DNA of 64,000 nucleotides, from contig NZ_JAJFZN010000002.1 of assembly GCF_020731145.1 (NCBI RefSeq), positions 124,001 to 188,000 of the forward strand, read 5' to 3'. Below the pieces are notes generated by a model. It was given only the letters and a program-made list of their open reading frames with translations, had not been told where the DNA came from and did not search any database. The stretch is from Sneathiella sp. HT1-7 (GTDB taxonomy: Bacteria; Pseudomonadota; Alphaproteobacteria; Sneathiellales; Sneathiellaceae). Shown here piece after piece: positions 1 through 8,570 of this stretch; the first letter of the stretch is position 1; every line of letters starts with the position of its first letter. The translations under genes and the position numbers were made by a program.

Positions 1-872
1 ACACCCTAAGCGGCGCTATGGAGCAAATCTCGAAGAAGACGAATGCTAAGATTCAGGTCGTCGCGGCAGAAAGCCCAGGGCTGGTATTTAATTTGAAGCA
101 ACTCAAGGCAGATCCGGCAACCAAGCCAGATACCCTTACGCCTTATACTTTTGGTCTTGCCTATCTTGCCGAGAACGGCCTGAAGCCGTTTAACGAGCCG
201 ACACCAGCGCCGAAACTTCTGGCGACTTATCTGTTGGGTTCTGTCTGGTTGGCGACATTGGACGAGAATATCAAGGAGCCAAAAGATCTGATTGGAAAGC
301 GCGTAGGGTTGGGCCGGCCTCCGCAAATCTTGTGGACAATTGAACCTGAACTAATCATCAAGCATGGTTGGGGGCTCGACGGACAAATTGATATTGAATA
401 TCTTGGGACCAAGCAAGCCGCTCAGGCATTGCTGGATGGCACTGTAGATGCCGCCATCATCGGTGGATATGCCGATCCAATTAACAAGACTTTCAGCCCG
501 AGCCCTCAAACATTGACGGTTGTCGGTAGCGGAAAGACGCTCTACCACATTCCGTGGGGAGAAGAGGCAGTTGCGAAGACGATTGCTGCCGGTGTCGGGA
601 TTAATAAGCTTACTATTCCGAAGGATGCAATCGCTGGTGTAAATGCAGACATGTCTGGCTTTTTTGACCCCATTGCATGGGGTGCCTATCCGGAGATGCC
701 TGATGAAACTGCATATGAAATTACAAAAATGATCATCGAAAATGTCGGCATGTTTAAGGAGTATCATGCCTTAGGGAAATTAATGTCGCGCGAGTCTCTC
801 GCCTATGGCGTTGATCCTTCTAAGATACATCCGGGCGCGCTCCGTGCTTATAAAGAAGCCGGTTTGAAATAA
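1..872 (+). CDS. TAXI family TRAP transporter solute-binding protein (5' end outside window)
   Basis: The frame is open from base 3 to the stop at 872, so the gene enters from the left and the signal peptide and first part of the mature protein are missing. The remaining 289 residues have the periplasmic-binding fold typical of the TAXI group: an effective-ligand lobe with the motif DLIGKRVGLG, a DAAIIGGYADP segment, and a C-terminal region rich in residues seen in TRAP binding proteins. It would capture a substrate in the periplasm and hand it to the fused permease encoded 74 bases downstream. The first in-frame ATG (18) is internal, not the true start. Substrate not predictable; TAXI proteins of known function bind glutamate, 2-oxoglutarate or similar acids. 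Confidence 0.85.
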   Translation, partial: TLSGAMEQISKKTNAKIQVVAAESPGLVFNLKQLKADPATKPDTLTPYTFGLAYLAENGLKPFNEPTPAPKLLATYLLGSVWLATLDENIKEPKDLIGKRVGLGRPPQILWTIEPELIIKHGWGLDGQIDIEYLGTKQAAQALLDGTVDAAIIGGYADPINKTFSPSPQTLTVVGSGKTLYHIPWGEEAVAKTIAAGVGINKLTIPKDAIAGVNADMSGFFDPIAWGAYPEMPDETAYEITKMIIENVGMFKEYHALGKLMSRESLAYGVDPSKIHPGALRAYKEAGLK

Positions 873-891
873 TATAAAATCATACTGTACC

Positions 892-917
892 TCCCGTCGG
901 TAGCATTGCCGACGGGA
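892..917 (+). promoter_or_regulatory. Intercistronic stem-loop between TAXI binding protein and permease
   Basis: Arms cccgtcgg (893-900) and ccgacggg (909-916) pair perfectly, extended by a t-a pair, around an 8-base loop. No T-run follows. Hairpins at this position in binding-protein transporter operons usually protect the upstream mRNA and lower expression of the permease; that role is inferred. Confidence 0.6.
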
Positions 918-946
918 TTACCAGCCTATTATTTGGGGGATCCTTC

Positions 947-2845
947 ATGGATAAAGGGTTTGATCGTGTTATCAGAATAGCGGTCTATGTCGTCGCCTTG
1001 GCGATGGTGGCGTATCATATGCTTAGCGCATATGGAATTCTGCTTGGAAGCATTGAACATCAAACTGTGCATTTGGCCTTTATTTTTGGACTCACCTTTC
1101 TTGTTGTTGTCCGCTCGGCTGCTGGGCCTGTTCGCCGCCTTATTTACCTGGGCTTTCTTGCTTGTGGTCTGTTTGTCACGGCATATGTATATGTCAATCT
1201 GGACGCCTTGGAACAGAATGTGGGTTTCCCCACCCCGACAGATATCGCGATTGGCATTCTAATGATTGTCCTTACATTTGAGGGGACACGGCAGGCTTGG
1301 GGATGGATTTTGCCGGTAGTTGCATTTGTGTTTGTTGCGTATTTCCTGTTCGGCAACTATCTCGGCGGCCCCCTCTATCACCGGCAATTCTCCCTGGGTT
1401 ATGTAATTTCATATTTGTCGATCGGATTTTCGGGCATTTACGGCACGTTTCTATCTATCTCAGCGAACCAAATATTCCTGTTTGTTGTGTTTGGCAGCAT
1501 GATGGGACTTTTGCGGATAAATGATTTTCTGTATGAGCTTGGCAAGCTTGTTGGACGGCGTGTCGCAGGTGGACCAGGCCAGACTGCCGTCGTCTCCAGT
1601 TCTCTTATTGGCATGGTTTCCGGCGCGGCGGTTGCAAATGTTGCCATCACTGGCGCCTTCACAATCCCTTATATGAAGCGGGCGGGATATTCAGCTCCCC
1701 TTGCAGGCGCGATTGAAGCGACTGCATCCACCGGCGGACAATTAATGCCTCCGGTCATGGGCGCCGCGGCATTTCTGATGGCCTTTTTTGTTGGGGTTCC
1801 CTACACGGATATCATGATCGCTGGCCTGATTCCGGCAATACTGTTCTACGTCGGAGTGATGCTGTCGGTCCAGTTTGCCTCCACTGCAGCCGGTATAAAA
1901 GCTCCGCGAGAGATGCCGAATTGGTCAGTTATTCGGCGCGGAGTTCCGATGTTTGTTATTCCTGTTGCGATCCTAACCGGCTTGCTCTTGTTTCGTTTCA
2001 GCCCGGCGTACGCCGCGTTCTGGGCTATTTGTACGGTTGTTGTTTTGAGTTTTTTTCGATCTGGCGGTCGACCAACCGCTTCAGAATTTCTCGAGGCAGT
2101 GACAGATGGCGCAATCGTAGGTGCCCAGATTGGAATTTCCCTTTGCATTGTTGGCTTAATCTCGCAGACACTGATAACCACAGGTCTTGGCGGTAAGATT
2201 GCTGGCCTGGTTGAAGTTTTCAGCGCCGGCAATATTGTTATTGGCTTGCTGTTGACAATGGTCGTATCACTTATTTTGGGATGTGGCGTTCCGCCAGTTG
2301 CCGCATATAGCCTTGTTGCCCTTGTCGCGATTCCTACCATTATAAAAATGGGTGTGCCGGTCATGGCCGCACATTTTTTCTGTTTCTATTTCGCAATCAT
2401 TTCCGCTGTAACTCCCCCAGTTGCCATGGGCGCTTTGGCCGCTTCGGCGATTGCCAAGGCGAATTACTTCGCCACGGCGATGAAAGCGTTTAAACTTTCA
2501 CTCGCCGGGTTTATCATCCCTTTCTTTATTGTCTTCAACCCGGCAATGACCTTGCAAAGCACAGATATGCTGAATGCGATTATGTCTATCATCGCTATTT
2601 TCGTTGTATTGGCTGTCGGCACGGCGTTGCTTTATGGGACCGGTGCGGTTCGCTTTAGCGGAAGGGATTGGCTGTTTGGAATAATCGCTGTGGGAACCAG
2701 TATTGCCTACGCTTTGTGTAGAAACATCTTATCCGCAGAAATTGAACTGGTCTTATTCTTGATCGGATTTGCGTTTGCAGTGTTGTTATTCATGTCGCAG
2801 GTTCGTCAAAAGCGATTGGTTGTCAACAATCTTGCACTTAGGTGA
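947..2845 (+). CDS. TRAP transporter fused permease subunit (4TM/12TM, DctQ-DctM fusion)
   Basis: This is a 632-residue, almost wholly hydrophobic inner-membrane protein. The first roughly 170 residues correspond to the small DctQ-like helices and the rest to the large DctM-like channel. Near residue 258 it carries the segment ASTGGQLMPPVMGAAAF, a hallmark of TRAP fused permeases, and a second GCGVPPVAAYSL segment near residue 445, the two halves of the pseudo-symmetric core. It works with the TAXI binding protein encoded just upstream to import an organic anion with sodium. The ATG at 947 has the Shine-Dalgarno-like gggggat at 935-941. The last 100 residues are extra helices often seen in this fused class. 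Confidence 0.92.
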   Translation: MDKGFDRVIRIAVYVVALAMVAYHMLSAYGILLGSIEHQTVHLAFIFGLTFLVVVRSAAGPVRRLIYLGFLACGLFVTAYVYVNLDALEQNVGFPTPTDIAIGILMIVLTFEGTRQAWGWILPVVAFVFVAYFLFGNYLGGPLYHRQFSLGYVISYLSIGFSGIYGTFLSISANQIFLFVVFGSMMGLLRINDFLYELGKLVGRRVAGGPGQTAVVSSSLIGMVSGAAVANVAITGAFTIPYMKRAGYSAPLAGAIEATASTGGQLMPPVMGAAAFLMAFFVGVPYTDIMIAGLIPAILFYVGVMLSVQFASTAAGIKAPREMPNWSVIRRGVPMFVIPVAILTGLLLFRFSPAYAAFWAICTVVVLSFFRSGGRPTASEFLEAVTDGAIVGAQIGISLCIVGLISQTLITTGLGGKIAGLVEVFSAGNIVIGLLLTMVVSLILGCGVPPVAAYSLVALVAIPTIIKMGVPVMAAHFFCFYFAIISAVTPPVAMGALAASAIAKANYFATAMKAFKLSLAGFIIPFFIVFNPAMTLQSTDMLNAIMSIIAIFVVLAVGTALLYGTGAVRFSGRDWLFGIIAVGTSIAYALCRNILSAEIELVLFLIGFAFAVLLFMSQVRQKRLVVNNLALR

Positions 2846-2979
2846 TGGTAATTAGGCGGCGTTATTCTGCTGAGAAAAATTGTTATCGAGAGTCATCACG
2901 CGATAATGCCATGATCCAAAAATTCAGAGATATAATAAGTTCAATTTAGATCTATTAGGAAGCTGCTAGGATTGTTCTG

Positions 2980-3094
2980 GCAGGAATATGACTAGGTGTC
3001 CAGACGCCCAAACTAAGCGCCTGCACCCGGAGCATGTGCGGGCAATTTGTATGACAACTCCTCAATTTAGGAGTAAACAAAATCATATTCCTGC
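2980..3094. repeat. 115-bp element bounded by 12-bp perfect inverted repeats (MITE-like or structured RNA)
   Basis: gcaggaatatga at 2980-2991 is the exact reverse complement of tcatattcctgc at 3083-3094. Between them lies a small hairpin, actcct/aggagt, around 3057-3073, and a tgcac/gtgc pairing near 3023-3039. No open reading frame fits. It sits in the 307-base gap between the TRAP permease and the next gene. It could be a miniature inverted-repeat element or a transcribed structured leader; the sequence alone does not decide. Confidence 0.4.
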
Positions 3095-3152
3095 GCTATT
3101 CATAAACAAATGCGTATCGTGAAGCAGTGGGCTCAATAATAAAAAAAAGGAA

Positions 3153-4289
3153 ATGCCTGGGATGCACCAAGGACAAAAGCTCGTTCTCAGCCAATATGGT
3201 GAGGACAGAGAAGACGCGATAGAAAACGATCTGAAGCTCGAAACGTTCCCAAAACCTGAAGTCGGAAAACTTCAACCTCACGAAGTAATTATTGGCATTC
3301 ATAGTGCGTCGGTTTCATTCGTCGATTTACTGATGTTGAGCGGGCAGTACCAAACAATGGTACCGTTGCCATGTGTTCCGGGGATGGAATATTCCGGGGT
3401 GGTGCTTGCAACTGGTCGCGATGTCGATGTGAATAAGCTCGCTGTCGGTGATAGGGTTTTGAGCGATTTTCTGGTGACAGGCCCTCGAAGCAAAGGCGCC
3501 TATCAGGCGGAAGGCGGATGGCAGTCTTATGCGATTGCGCCGGAACACGGCGTCCATAAGTTGCCGGACAATCTGTCATTTGATGAAGGGTGTAATTTAC
3601 TGCTGAACTACGAAACACCCTATTACGCATTTATCAACCGTGCAAAGCTTCAAGCGGGGGAAACAGTTTTAATCACGGGAGCTTCCGGCGCCGCAGGGAT
3701 GGCGGCAATACAAGTTGCAAAGCTGCTTGGCGCAAAGGTAATTGCGACCGGTCGATCCGATGAAAAGCTGGCACAGGTTAAAAAATTCGGGGCCGATCAC
3801 GTTATTAATACTTCCCCCCGGCCCGGTGAAGCGGGCATCCCAAAGTTCCGAGAAGAAGTGAAGGCATTGACCGGAGGGCGTGGGGTTGAGGTTGTATTCG
3901 ATACCGTCGGCGGTGATGTTTCAGAGGAGGCGATGCGATCGCTCGACTTTGGTGGCAGATTGGTAATCATCGGATGGGCCCAAAATACGAAAGTTGCAAA
4001 AGGGGGCGGAAAGCGCGGCTCTGACAATGCGGATCGGCTACCGACAAACATTATGCAGATGAAGGGTCTTTTTGTCATGGGATCGCCTATGGTAATTCAT
4101 TCCGGGCGTGATCCCTCCATACGCGTCCCTCGTCTTGAAAGCATCTTTAAGGGGGCAAATGATGGTCTCCTGACGCCCTTTGTGTCGCATTGCTTTCCTA
4201 TGGAAGACTATAAACGCGCGATGTATGCGAAGATCTCCGGCGAAGTCAACGGCGGCTGTGTATTAAATCCATGGACATTCTCATTATGA
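3153..4289 (+). CDS. Medium-chain dehydrogenase/reductase, NADPH:quinone oxidoreductase family
   Basis: The 378-residue protein has the GroES-like N-terminal half (motif PCVPGMEYSGVV near residue 72) and a Rossmann domain with ITGASGAAGMAAIQVAK near residue 173 followed by VIATGRSDEKL, which fits NADPH binding. The structural and catalytic zinc cysteines of alcohol dehydrogenases are absent, as expected for the quinone oxidoreductase (QOR) branch. It would reduce quinones or alpha,beta-unsaturated carbonyls in the cytosol. The chosen ATG at 3153 follows aaggaa; a second ATG lies three codons later. It may be a separate unit from the TRAP genes because 307 bases intervene. Confidence 0.85.
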   Translation: MPGMHQGQKLVLSQYGEDREDAIENDLKLETFPKPEVGKLQPHEVIIGIHSASVSFVDLLMLSGQYQTMVPLPCVPGMEYSGVVLATGRDVDVNKLAVGDRVLSDFLVTGPRSKGAYQAEGGWQSYAIAPEHGVHKLPDNLSFDEGCNLLLNYETPYYAFINRAKLQAGETVLITGASGAAGMAAIQVAKLLGAKVIATGRSDEKLAQVKKFGADHVINTSPRPGEAGIPKFREEVKALTGGRGVEVVFDTVGGDVSEEAMRSLDFGGRLVIIGWAQNTKVAKGGGKRGSDNADRLPTNIMQMKGLFVMGSPMVIHSGRDPSIRVPRLESIFKGANDGLLTPFVSHCFPMEDYKRAMYAKISGEVNGGCVLNPWTFSL

Positions 4290-4455
4290 TTTTGCGGGCT
4301 TTTAGCTGTAAATCATATGTCTAACCAGACGGTGATTAAAAGAAAGCGTTTCTTTTTGGCTAACTAGGAGCGGCGACTGAATGCAATGTTTGGATTTGTT
4401 CTCACGTCAATTAGGCAATATAAGCTTTAAGTACACTAGAGCAGAATCTGGAAAA

Positions 4456-4507
4456 TGGTGCCCAGGGGCGGATTCGAACCACCGACGCGCGGATTTCCAG
4501 TCCGCGT
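4456..4507 (-). repeat. 3' half of a tRNA-Phe gene (putative attachment-site copy)
   Basis: From 4456 the sequence matches the intact tRNA-Phe at 39419 base for base through the CCA end, T arm and variable region (31 bases identical). After two substitutions the match continues through the 3' part of the anticodon stem, then stops. Six flanking bases (ggaaaa) before the CCA are also shared. The D arm and 5' acceptor strand are missing, so it cannot make a tRNA. Partial copies of exactly this kind are what integrases acting on tRNA 3' ends leave at the far end of an island. A broken integrase lies 1.9 kb away. Confidence 0.85.
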
Positions 4508-4577
4508 GGATTTAGCTTTTTGAAAGATAGTTTGAACCGTAGTCCTTGCTATGAACTGAGAGTGAGGGCTATTTAAT

Positions 4578-5300
4578 TCAGCAATTTTTGTAGCTGTTGT
4601 CGATGCAATAATTGGCTAACTTTTTAGCTTTTTCGATTGCTTCTTTTGTCATTTTGTTCTCAAGCCGTTGTTTTAATTTGTCTGCTCCGTAATGTCCTCG
4701 CCCGGAAGCGACTGAATACCACATTAGAGATCGTTCATAATCTTTCTCAACTGCCTGCCCATAATAATACATTCTGCCGAGGCTGAATTGAGCATCGATG
4801 TTTCCTTGACTTGCTGCGAGCCGATACCATTTCAACCCTTCTTCATAATTTGCCGTGACAAAACGATTGTTTACATACATATCACCAAGGATATTTTGTG
4901 CTAACGCGAACCCTTGCTCCGCTGCCATTGTGAACCATTTGCGTGCCGCTTGATAATCTAAGGGTACCCTCTGCCCACGAGAATAAATGAGCCCCAGACT
5001 ATTTTGAGCGACGACATCACCGGAATTTGCTGTGGCCTCAATTTCCCGGATTGCAACACTGTCTGATTGTAGCACTCCTTGCCCTTCGTATTCAGCGTCT
5101 ACTATGGCAACCGCTCTGTCGCATTTGTCTATATTCGGGGCTTTGTTTGGATCCAGATCCCTCTTATTGTCAGCATAGCCTATATTGAAAAACCGATCGG
5201 TTGCGTACCAGGTTTTAATAGCCTTGATTTTGTATGATGGGTTGCCGCCAGCATAAAATTGCGAGCAGAGCTCACTATGGCTCGTATTCCACCCAACCAT
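4578..5300 (-). CDS. Sel1-repeat (TPR-like) protein, probable lipoprotein with a frameshifted N-terminus
   Basis: The open frame gives 240 residues with at least three consecutive Sel1-like repeats of about 36 residues (for example AQNSLGLIYSRGQRVPLDY, AQNILGDMYVNN, AQFSLGRMYYYG), a helical-hairpin scaffold for protein-protein contacts. The ATG at 5300 is the first in frame but has no convincing ribosome site. The reading frame continues upstream through codons that spell a lipobox (VPVLFLAAC) without any start codon. An ATG at 5388 preceded by gagga (5400-5404) enters that signal peptide in another frame, separated by a run of six A on the + strand (5379-5384). The intact gene probably spans 4578-5388 with a one-base change. 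Function unknown. Confidence 0.7.
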   Translation of the reverse strand: MVGWNTSHSELCSQFYAGGNPSYKIKAIKTWYATDRFFNIGYADNKRDLDPNKAPNIDKCDRAVAIVDAEYEGQGVLQSDSVAIREIEATANSGDVVAQNSLGLIYSRGQRVPLDYQAARKWFTMAAEQGFALAQNILGDMYVNNRFVTANYEEGLKWYRLAASQGNIDAQFSLGRMYYYGQAVEKDYERSLMWYSVASGRGHYGADKLKQRLENKMTKEAIEKAKKLANYCIDNSYKNC

Positions 5301-5525
5301 ATAGGGGTTATGGCTTTTAAAGTTTGTTGAAGGCTCAATTGTTGTTGTGCAGGCTGCGAGAAAAAGAACCGGTACGACAAAAAAGCATTTGAAGGAGTAT
5401 CCTCAAAAAAGTCGTTTGCAAAATAGCAGAGCAACCTATGACGATATTCTCGCAATATATGAACAGGCAAAAAACAAACGAAACGGACTAGCATTGCAAC
5501 CGTCGTAAAACGTCTCACTGTCATC

Positions 5526-6287
5526 TCAATTGTACTTGTACACAACTTGCATACCTCTTTCGCCAAATTTCATCCGTATATATGATTTCGACAGAATCCA
5601 GAATGTCATTACGACAGCCCATGATTGAACGGAAATGCTAAAGACGAATAGGCTAATACCAATAATGTTGGGTATCCATCCGTCCAGTAATAGGCTTTTC
5701 ATGGCGGGGTTAATTGAGTAAGTGCCGACATATATTGCAACGCCGATTGAGCTAACTAAAACCGGACCTATTAAAAGACGGATGAATACTTGGGGAAGTA
5801 GCTTCAGTTTATTGGTGAATTTCCCTTTCTCTCCTTCAATCTCTCCAGAAATAGCAGATGGGAGTGCCAACCCGAATAGGGAAAACTGAACTAGAAATAG
5901 AATACATTCTAGAAAATGCTCAACAAGTACGATAACAGCTACTAAAGCTACGCGGCTAAGGTCACCAGGTAAATCTCGTAAGAAGTATGGAAGGGCTATA
6001 AAGAAAGCCAAGCGAGCCAAGTATAGTGGTAGGAAAAGCCCAGCAAATCGAAAATAGAATCGCGCAAAAGGAGCAGCATCGCTTGGATGCTCGTCTGCTT
6101 CGGGGCTTAATATACTTACACATGTGCTATAGGCTAAATAGGTCCATAAAGAAAAGTAAGCGACATCGACCCCAATATCATTGAATAAATCGCTCTCGTT
6201 CATAAATTTTAGCGAGAAGATTATTAGCGTACCGATGACATAGTATCGGTAGAACTTTCGAAATAATAAGAATGAGCTACGATACAT
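5526..6287 (-). CDS. Hypothetical multi-spanning membrane protein
   Basis: A 253-residue protein with about six hydrophobic stretches and basic ends, for example YYVIGTLIIFSLKFMN near the N-terminus and FVFSISVQSWAVVMTFWIL near the C-terminus. I do not recognise a family. It is transcribed in the same direction as the Sel1 gene, 225 bases upstream of it, and both are AT-rich compared with the core genes at 40-50 kb. Together with the integrase remnant next door this suggests acquired DNA. Codon pattern and a continuous hydrophobic layout support it as a real gene. Confidence 0.6.
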   Translation of the reverse strand: MYRSSFLLFRKFYRYYVIGTLIIFSLKFMNESDLFNDIGVDVAYFSLWTYLAYSTCVSILSPEADEHPSDAAPFARFYFRFAGLFLPLYLARLAFFIALPYFLRDLPGDLSRVALVAVIVLVEHFLECILFLVQFSLFGLALPSAISGEIEGEKGKFTNKLKLLPQVFIRLLIGPVLVSSIGVAIYVGTYSINPAMKSLLLDGWIPNIIGISLFVFSISVQSWAVVMTFWILSKSYIRMKFGERGMQVVYKYN

Positions 6288-6378
6288 TCAGAATTCTTTG
6301 GTCTTAGAGCAGTCCTCAAGATTTGCCCGATAGTATAATCTACCTTATGGCGAAGAGTCAAAAAGGTATCTTCATGGT

Positions 6379-7010
6379 CTACGCCGCCAGCAGACTACTC
6401 TCCATCTTCGCGATCTGCGAAATATCTTCCTCTGGATTGTGAAACAGATGTCCATAGACATCAAAGGTCATGTTGATTGACGAATGACCGAGCAGCACCT
6501 GGATCTTCTTGGGCGTCCAACCTTGTTCAATGAATAAGGACGCAGCGGCATGTCGCAGAGAATGAAACCCAAACTTAGGTTTTCCATCAGTATCAACAAT
6601 ATCACAGGCAATCATGAGGGGCTTGAAGATCCGATGATAAATATTTGCATGCCCCTCAACATTGCCTGCGCCGTTGGGAAAGACAAGATTAAGCTCCCCT
6701 TTCGGACATCGTGCTTTCCAATCCTTCAACGTGCTGGCAACCAAAGGAGACATCGAAATAGTGCGACTAACCGCACGGCTCTTGGGAACACCGATAACAT
6801 TATGCCGATCCGCACGTTGCCTGATATGAATGGGACCCTCGGTGAAGTCTACTTGTGCCTAAAAAAGCCCTCTAAGCTCGCTGGAGCGCATTCCCGTGAG
6901 CAGGGCAGTGATGACACGCGGGGGTATGACGGGCAGGGGGCTTGGAGATTAGTTCTCTGATTTCATCCTTTGTAGGAATAATCCGTTCCTTCTCATTTCG
7001 ACTATCGCGT
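6379..7010 (-). pseudogene. Tyrosine recombinase (phage/island integrase), truncated and broken
   Basis: The C-terminal 124 residues (6379-6753) are intact and hold HSLRH, LGHSSINMTFDVYG and thus the box II histidine, arginine and tyrosine nucleophile. Upstream the same frame continues through a stretch ending DFTEGPIHIRQRADRHN, but a TAG interrupts it right after GMRSSELRGLF, where a tryptophan codon is usual. Further upstream a one-base shift separates GMRSSEL (box I arginine) from RIIPTKDEIRELISK. The N-terminal DNA-binding part is missing. Three lesions mean it cannot make a working enzyme from the start. Relatives insert islands at tRNA genes, in line with the tRNA-Phe fragment at 4456. 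Confidence 0.85.
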
Positions 7011-7117
7011 GAGAGATTTCTTCAAGCAAATCATCAATGAAATCCTTTTCCTCTGACGCTGCCTGACATCGCCCAGCTTACTGGTTATACTATTTACAAA
7101 ACAAGGGATAGGAGCGC

Positions 7118-8455
7118 ATGGCGGTTTCACGATCTTTAATTGGATTGAAAGAAAACCTGACAAGCTTAGTCAGTGGTAAACTTTGGCTTCAAGTAATTGT
7201 TGCGATGATCCTAGGAATCGGCTTTGGTGTGCTGATTGGCCCGGCAACCGGGCTTTTCGATAAGAATATCGCTGAAATAATTGCAGGTTGGGTGGCTTTG
7301 CCTGGTAGGGTGTTTCTGCTTGCAATCCAGTTTATTATTATCCCTCTTATTGTTGCATCGGTAATTCGGGGAATTGCTGCCGGAGAGGCCACAGAAAACA
7401 TTGGTCGACTGGGAATAGCCGCAATATTGTTCTTTGTTCTTACTACTATTGCCGCTGTTATAATCGGTATTGGGTTTGCTCTTATCATTGAGCCAGGGGC
7501 ATATATAGACGGCACACATTTGAAGGCAATTATCCCTGACTCTCTGCCAGATGTTAGCGGAGCTGCCAAGATGGGTCTTCCCACTTTGAAGGAGCTTCCG
7601 GAACTGCTAACTGGACTGTTTCCGAAAGACCCATTAGCTACTTTTGTCAGTGGCAATATGCTTCAAACGGTCATCAGCGCCGTCATTATCGGCGTTGCAC
7701 TCGTGGCTATGCCGTCGAGCCAACGCAAGCCAATACTCGACCTGCTTGGATCCATTCAGTCCGTCTGCATGGTTATTATCGGTTGGGTGCTTAAATTCGT
7801 TCCCTATGCAGTGTTTGGGCTGATAGCCAGCATAAGTGCGCGCGTTGGTATATCAACACTTATGGCAACAGCTGTGTATGTGGTAACTGTTCTGGTCGGT
7901 TTGCTTGCATTGCTCATAGTCTATTTGGTGATTTTATTAGTTGTTGGTCGTATGAATCCCCTTACTTTTCTAGCAAATTCCAAAGAAGTTGTGTTGTTGG
8001 CATTGTCTACGTCCAGTTCGGCTGCCGTCATGCCGCTTACGTTAAGTACAACAGAGGAAAAGCTAGGTGTCCGAACTGGAATTTCCCGCTTCGTAATCCC
8101 ACTGGGAACAACAATCAACATGGGCGGCACAGCTCTATATCAAGGTGTTGCTACACTTTTCCTTGCGCAGGTGTTCGAAGTGGATATTGGCTTGTCCGGC
8201 ATGGTCCTAGTTATCGTTATGGCAACGGGCGCATCGATTGGTTCACCAGGCACGCCCGGTGTTGGGATCGTTATTCTGGCAACAATTCTGGAAAGTGTCG
8301 GCATCCCTGCTGCAGGTATTGCATTAATTATTGGAGTTGATCGAATTATCGATATGTGCAGGACATCGGCCAATGTCATTGGTGATATGGTTGCAAGCGT
8401 GGTTCTTGATCGATTAATGCCCGATCCGGAAAAAGCTGGTAAATTCTCACCGTAA
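7118..8455 (+). CDS. Dicarboxylate/amino acid:cation symporter (DAACS family)
   Basis: A 445-residue inner-membrane carrier of the GltP/DctA/SstT type. It carries the serine-rich re-entrant loop STSSSAAVMPLTL near residue 297 and GTTINMGGTALYQG near residue 330, which form the substrate and sodium sites in this family, and an RIIDMCRTSANVIGD segment near residue 410 whose Asp and Arg contact the substrate side chain. The arginine there favours acidic substrates such as glutamate, aspartate or C4-dicarboxylates. The ATG at 7118 follows ggataggag. It stands alone, with the broken integrase on one side and a degenerate tRNA-Phe fragment 69 bases past its stop. Confidence 0.9.
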   Translation: MAVSRSLIGLKENLTSLVSGKLWLQVIVAMILGIGFGVLIGPATGLFDKNIAEIIAGWVALPGRVFLLAIQFIIIPLIVASVIRGIAAGEATENIGRLGIAAILFFVLTTIAAVIIGIGFALIIEPGAYIDGTHLKAIIPDSLPDVSGAAKMGLPTLKELPELLTGLFPKDPLATFVSGNMLQTVISAVIIGVALVAMPSSQRKPILDLLGSIQSVCMVIIGWVLKFVPYAVFGLIASISARVGISTLMATAVYVVTVLVGLLALLIVYLVILLVVGRMNPLTFLANSKEVVLLALSTSSSAAVMPLTLSTTEEKLGVRTGISRFVIPLGTTINMGGTALYQGVATLFLAQVFEVDIGLSGMVLVIVMATGASIGSPGTPGVGIVILATILESVGIPAAGIALIIGVDRIIDMCRTSANVIGDMVASVVLDRLMPDPEKAGKFSP

Positions 8456-8523
8456 GCGTTGATGTTCAGCCTTGATGTTTATATGGCCTCTTTGCAATGG
8501 AACGCGAGGTGCGCTGGAGGAAA

Positions 8524-8555
8524 TAGTTTCCAAGGGCAGCAACGAGCCACCGACA
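8524..8555 (-). repeat. Degenerate tRNA-Phe 3'-end fragment (putative old attachment site)
   Basis: Aligned without gaps to the first 32 bases (CCA end, T arm) of the tRNA-Phe at 39419, 23 of 32 positions agree, including an unbroken gccaccgaca-type stretch at the inner end; it is preceded by ggaaa as in the other copies. Orientation is the same as the intact gene. The match is weak alone and gains support from the other copies. Confidence 0.4.
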
Positions 8556-8570
8556 GGCTGTTAGCGGCAC

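Noticed and set aside
5180-5566. Minus-strand frame of 128 codons over the Sel1 start
   Set aside because: It overlaps the signal-peptide region of the Sel1 gene in another frame and the start of the membrane-protein gene; no motif.
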